Assembly (NCBI RefSeq): GCF_028858725.1
Contig: NC_084765.1
Span: forward strand, 12,621,001-12,685,000
Length of the DNA stretch: 64,000 bases
Direction: 5' to 3'
Source: Colius striatus
Taxonomy: Eukaryota; Chordata; Aves; Coliiformes; Coliidae
Under the pieces are notes generated by a model. The model was not told the origin of the DNA. It ran no database searches and saw nothing but the letters and a program-made list of their open reading frames with translations. Both the position numbers and the translations under genes were made by a program. Positions 60,801 through 64,000 of this stretch are shown here, piece after piece (position 1 is the first letter of the stretch; each line of letters begins with the position of its first letter).

Positions 60801-63510
60801 AGTCCCATTAAATATCTCACAAACTTGTTTTCAGCTACAATTTGAGTCAGGCTTCAACTTTCTTATTCTTTAGCATTGACATTGTTATTGCACTTCTAGA
60901 TAACAAGGTAAACCTTTATCAGGCTAAATTGCTTTCCGTTCCTATAATAAAGCCTCTTGTTCAGTGAAGTTATGCCACTGTTTATAAAATGTCTAGAGGA
61001 AACCAAGTTCTTTATAGCCACAAATGTAAATATTTTGCTCCTTTTCTTTGAGGGTGAGGCAGGGAAAATAAAGGTATCTGCATAGATGTATGTAAAACAG
61101 ACATGCTTCTCATGGAAGAAATGACTTTCATAACTCTGGCAAGTTTAGAGTCCTGAGCAGACTCATGGCTGTTTTTAACACATCTATGTCATCATAGGTG
61201 AACAATCAGTTTCCATGTTAGAATTGTCTCTTTAGCTAAGCCTACAACAATATTGATGCTTTGCAGTTTTGCTAAAATGGGAAAACACATCTAACATTCT
61301 CCCTTATGGTTTTGGTGGTAAGTTGCTGAAAAAACCCTTTTCCTTAAGCACAGTCCGGCCGTGCCAAAACATTTGATGCTTATCTGTCAAACTCAGAAAG
61401 CCATGACACTGGCTTAAAGACTGTAGCTTCAAAAATAGTCTTTACTTATTTTATTTGCTAGTTATTCCAGAGTATACTTAGGTCAATTTTATGCATAAAT
61501 TTTGAAATTTATCTTTTTCATTGATAGTCTCATATGTCTATTGGTTCCCAGAAACTCTGCTGTAAATAGATTAGGAAATATGCCTCAACAGCCTTTGCCT
61601 TCATGTAGTATTTACCAGTACTGAAAGGGGAGATCTTTTTTAGTCCCAAATTTAGCTGAAGGTACAAGCCAAATCGTTGCCCTTGCACCAGTTCCTTTTG
61701 CAAGAGTTGAGCAATTAAACAGACAACTGAGAAAATTGCACACAGTCCTTGTCACACAGGTGGCAGTGCTGGAAACAGCAGGGATGTGTAGCTGTAGTAC
61801 CTAACAATGCCAGGACAACAAATGCTCCTGGAAGGGACTGGAGAAAATAGAAAGTTACACCGTGGCTTTTGAGACAAAGAATGAAATGATGACGTGAGAT
61901 CTTCCACCCTTCTTATATCCTGTAAAGAACAAGCATAGGATTAACTTGAGGACTTGGGATACAGTTTCTCACCACATTTTTGCTGAGATGCTCTGATGAC
62001 ATACCGTGGCACTTGTGCAAGCAATCAAATCAAAGTTTTATAACTATGCTATTGCTTAACAAGGTTAATCTTCTGTTCTGATGTTGTTTTCCAGATAAGG
62101 AGTTTGTTCAACTCTTATCTCACCAGCAGAATGCACAAAACTGAATTGGAAATAAGTGTTGATTTTAAAATATTTTCAAAATGAGACCTTCCTCTATAGT
62201 TCATCCCCTTTGTGCAACCCTGGCCACTCTACAGGTCTGATCCTGGCTGTATTTGGTAAGCTGCTGTGAGTTCCTCTTGAGGGATTCCCTCCATCAGGCT
62301 TGGACAGAACTGAGTCTGGCAGGAACACAGCTGAGTTAAGAAAGTGTGTTGCCAGGTAGCATGAGGTAGGGCTTGAGCCTCTAGGCACCTGCTCAGAGTC
62401 TGTGCTGCCGTGATGTAGGACAGAAGATGACAGAGCCACAGCCAGCTTCCCGCTGGTCTGCCTCTTCTGCTTTTCCAAGCAAACATCAGTGCAGGACAGT
62501 GTGCCTCAGTTTGCTTTAAAAGATTATTCCACACTGGATTTTGAATATATATAGAGCAAACTGCTGCAAAACCAACTGAGCAAAAAAAGCTCAGTGGCAA
62601 TGTTTCAATGAACTTAATGCAACCCTCATCTTCTGTTTAAAATGTCTTCCTTGCATTTTCTAAGGCATTTTAGAAGAAACTTTTCTTCTAGAATGATTCA
62701 TAAATTTCTCAGTAATTAGTTCAAGAGTTCCATTTTCTCAAAAGCCATCACTGAAGCAGCCTGAATCCAGATTTAGTGTCCATTAAAAAGGAAATGCTTC
62801 AGTGTTGGGATCTGTATCAGTGTTCTGGTCCTCAGGAGAGTATTGCATTTTTTTTTTTAATAAAAGAGAAGCTCTAATTTTGGGGCCAAATTTAAACTGA
62901 ACTACAAGATGGATAGGTAGAATATTGTTTGTGTGGATAAGCTTGATGTGAACTATAGAAACTGAATTAAGCAAAGGATAAGACCAATTAAAGATGCGTG
63001 TTTTGCAAAAGCAAATGCTAACCAAAGTTTGGATGACAGGTACGGTGCTAGTTTCAGAGTTTAAGTTAGTTTCTGGCTATTAAAGTTACAGAATCACAGA
63101 AACTGGAGGCGAGAGATACAAAGAGAGTATATTCAGTTGATGATGTTCATTCCTCAGAGCATATGAAGTACAGATGTCATTCATGAGAAATGTTAAAACT
63201 ACCATGCCATAAAACTCTCCAGTGAAAGATATGCCATAACTGCAATGCAATCTATTCTTTTCTGTCCTGAGTCTCAATTGTAGAAGGCTCTTTCTAATGT
63301 GTGGTATCTCCTTGGTTGCCTTTTAAGCCCATATATTTCTGCTGTTTTGACTATAGTACCAGAGTGTAGATTATTATTGTTCCATAGCAAGAATTTATAT
63401 TTTTATTATCACATTTCTCTGTGTTTCCTTCTGCTAACTGTTTCCCCAATCTTCAAGTTTGTTCTTTAAAATCATGTTATGGGATCTCTGGTAACTCTTA
63501 CTGGTATGTT
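57900..63510. other. Upstream flank of CYP2R1, no gene recognised
   Basis: This is ordinary AT-rich sequence with moderately GC-richer patches at 58.3-58.8 kb and 62.2-62.5 kb. Open frames there are short, overlapping on both strands and without family similarity. In other vertebrates CALCA is the next gene, but no calcitonin/CGRP exon was seen here. Confidence 0.55.
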
Positions 63511-63695
63511 TCTGGACTTTCTCCAGCTTGCCCAAATCTTTTTGAGGTAGAGCATGCTGTCCCATGCTGTACACTAGCAGATCCAGATCTTACCAGCAGC
63601 AAGTATAGTGTAATGATTACCTCTTGACCCTTTAATATGATAATCCCATTAATATACAGCTTGCTTTTACAGCAGCACAATGTTGTTGATTCTGG
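63511..63695 (-). mobile_element. Eroded CR1/L3-like LINE remnant
   Basis: On the minus strand this aligns by eye with the CR1 reverse-transcriptase C-terminus (the QQC...KKANGI...LVRPHLEY...LE-VQ block), ending in GGGCAAGCTGGAGAAAGTCC. It is far more mutated than the other copies, with no open frame, suggesting an old insertion. The exact family is uncertain. Confidence 0.5.
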
Positions 63696-64000
63696 CTTTG
63701 CTTACATCATTTTCTGCAGAACAGATAACAGTGAAATGTTAGAAAGATGCTTTCCTAGCAGCTCAATAGTGTTCACTTTTCCCCATGTGGCTTGTAGGGC
63801 TTTCTTAGGTGGCCATATGCAGAGACAGGATCCTCAATTAGGCTAGCCTATGCATCCAACCACAAACCCAGACAAGTAACTCCCCAGCTTCTCTTCGCAT
63901 GACCTTGTGATTTTTACAGCTTATTTTATCACATATTGCCTTTATCTGCAAAAGGCTTAATTAGGTGCTATGAAGAACAAGCTCAGAGAGAGAAGAGACC

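Overview
This window is vertebrate nuclear DNA, almost certainly from a bird and plausibly a neoavian one. The evidence is two intron-rich vertebrate genes in an AT-rich, repeat-poor setting, several CR1 LINE fragments with typical avian 3' ends, and one avian-type LTR with a 5-bp target duplication. The species cannot be fixed from the sequence. There are no prokaryotic features.

Layout. Positions 1-13433 are non-coding and are read as intron 1 of PDE3B, whose large first exon (membrane-anchoring N-terminus) would lie left of the window. This stretch holds two CR1 pieces, simple repeats and an isolated 180-bp CpG-rich islet near 10.6 kb with a CTCF-like motif. Positions 13434-34283 carry fifteen PDE3B coding exons (exons 2-16) on the + strand. 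All splice phases join in one frame, giving 776 residues that include the whole catalytic domain. A 3' UTR follows, to about 35.6 or 36.5 kb. The 11-kb intergenic stretch has no gene I can support; it holds a 1156-bp solo LTR at 41970-43125. Positions 47701-57256 carry a complete five-exon CYP2R1 on the - strand (504 aa), with a CpG-island promoter around exon 1 and CR1 fragments in its first intron. Positions 57.9-64 kb are upstream flank with no gene seen and one eroded CR1 remnant.

The two genes are convergent, tail to tail, as in other vertebrates. They are not an operon: PDE3B hydrolyses cAMP/cGMP at ER and plasma-membrane compartments in insulin-responsive cells, and CYP2R1 is the ER vitamin D 25-hydroxylase. 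I found no new multi-gene system. The items most worth checking are an in-frame 186-bp extension of the last PDE3B exon, the CpG islet upstream of a PDE3B exon that begins exactly at an ATG, and the repeat-rich solo LTR.
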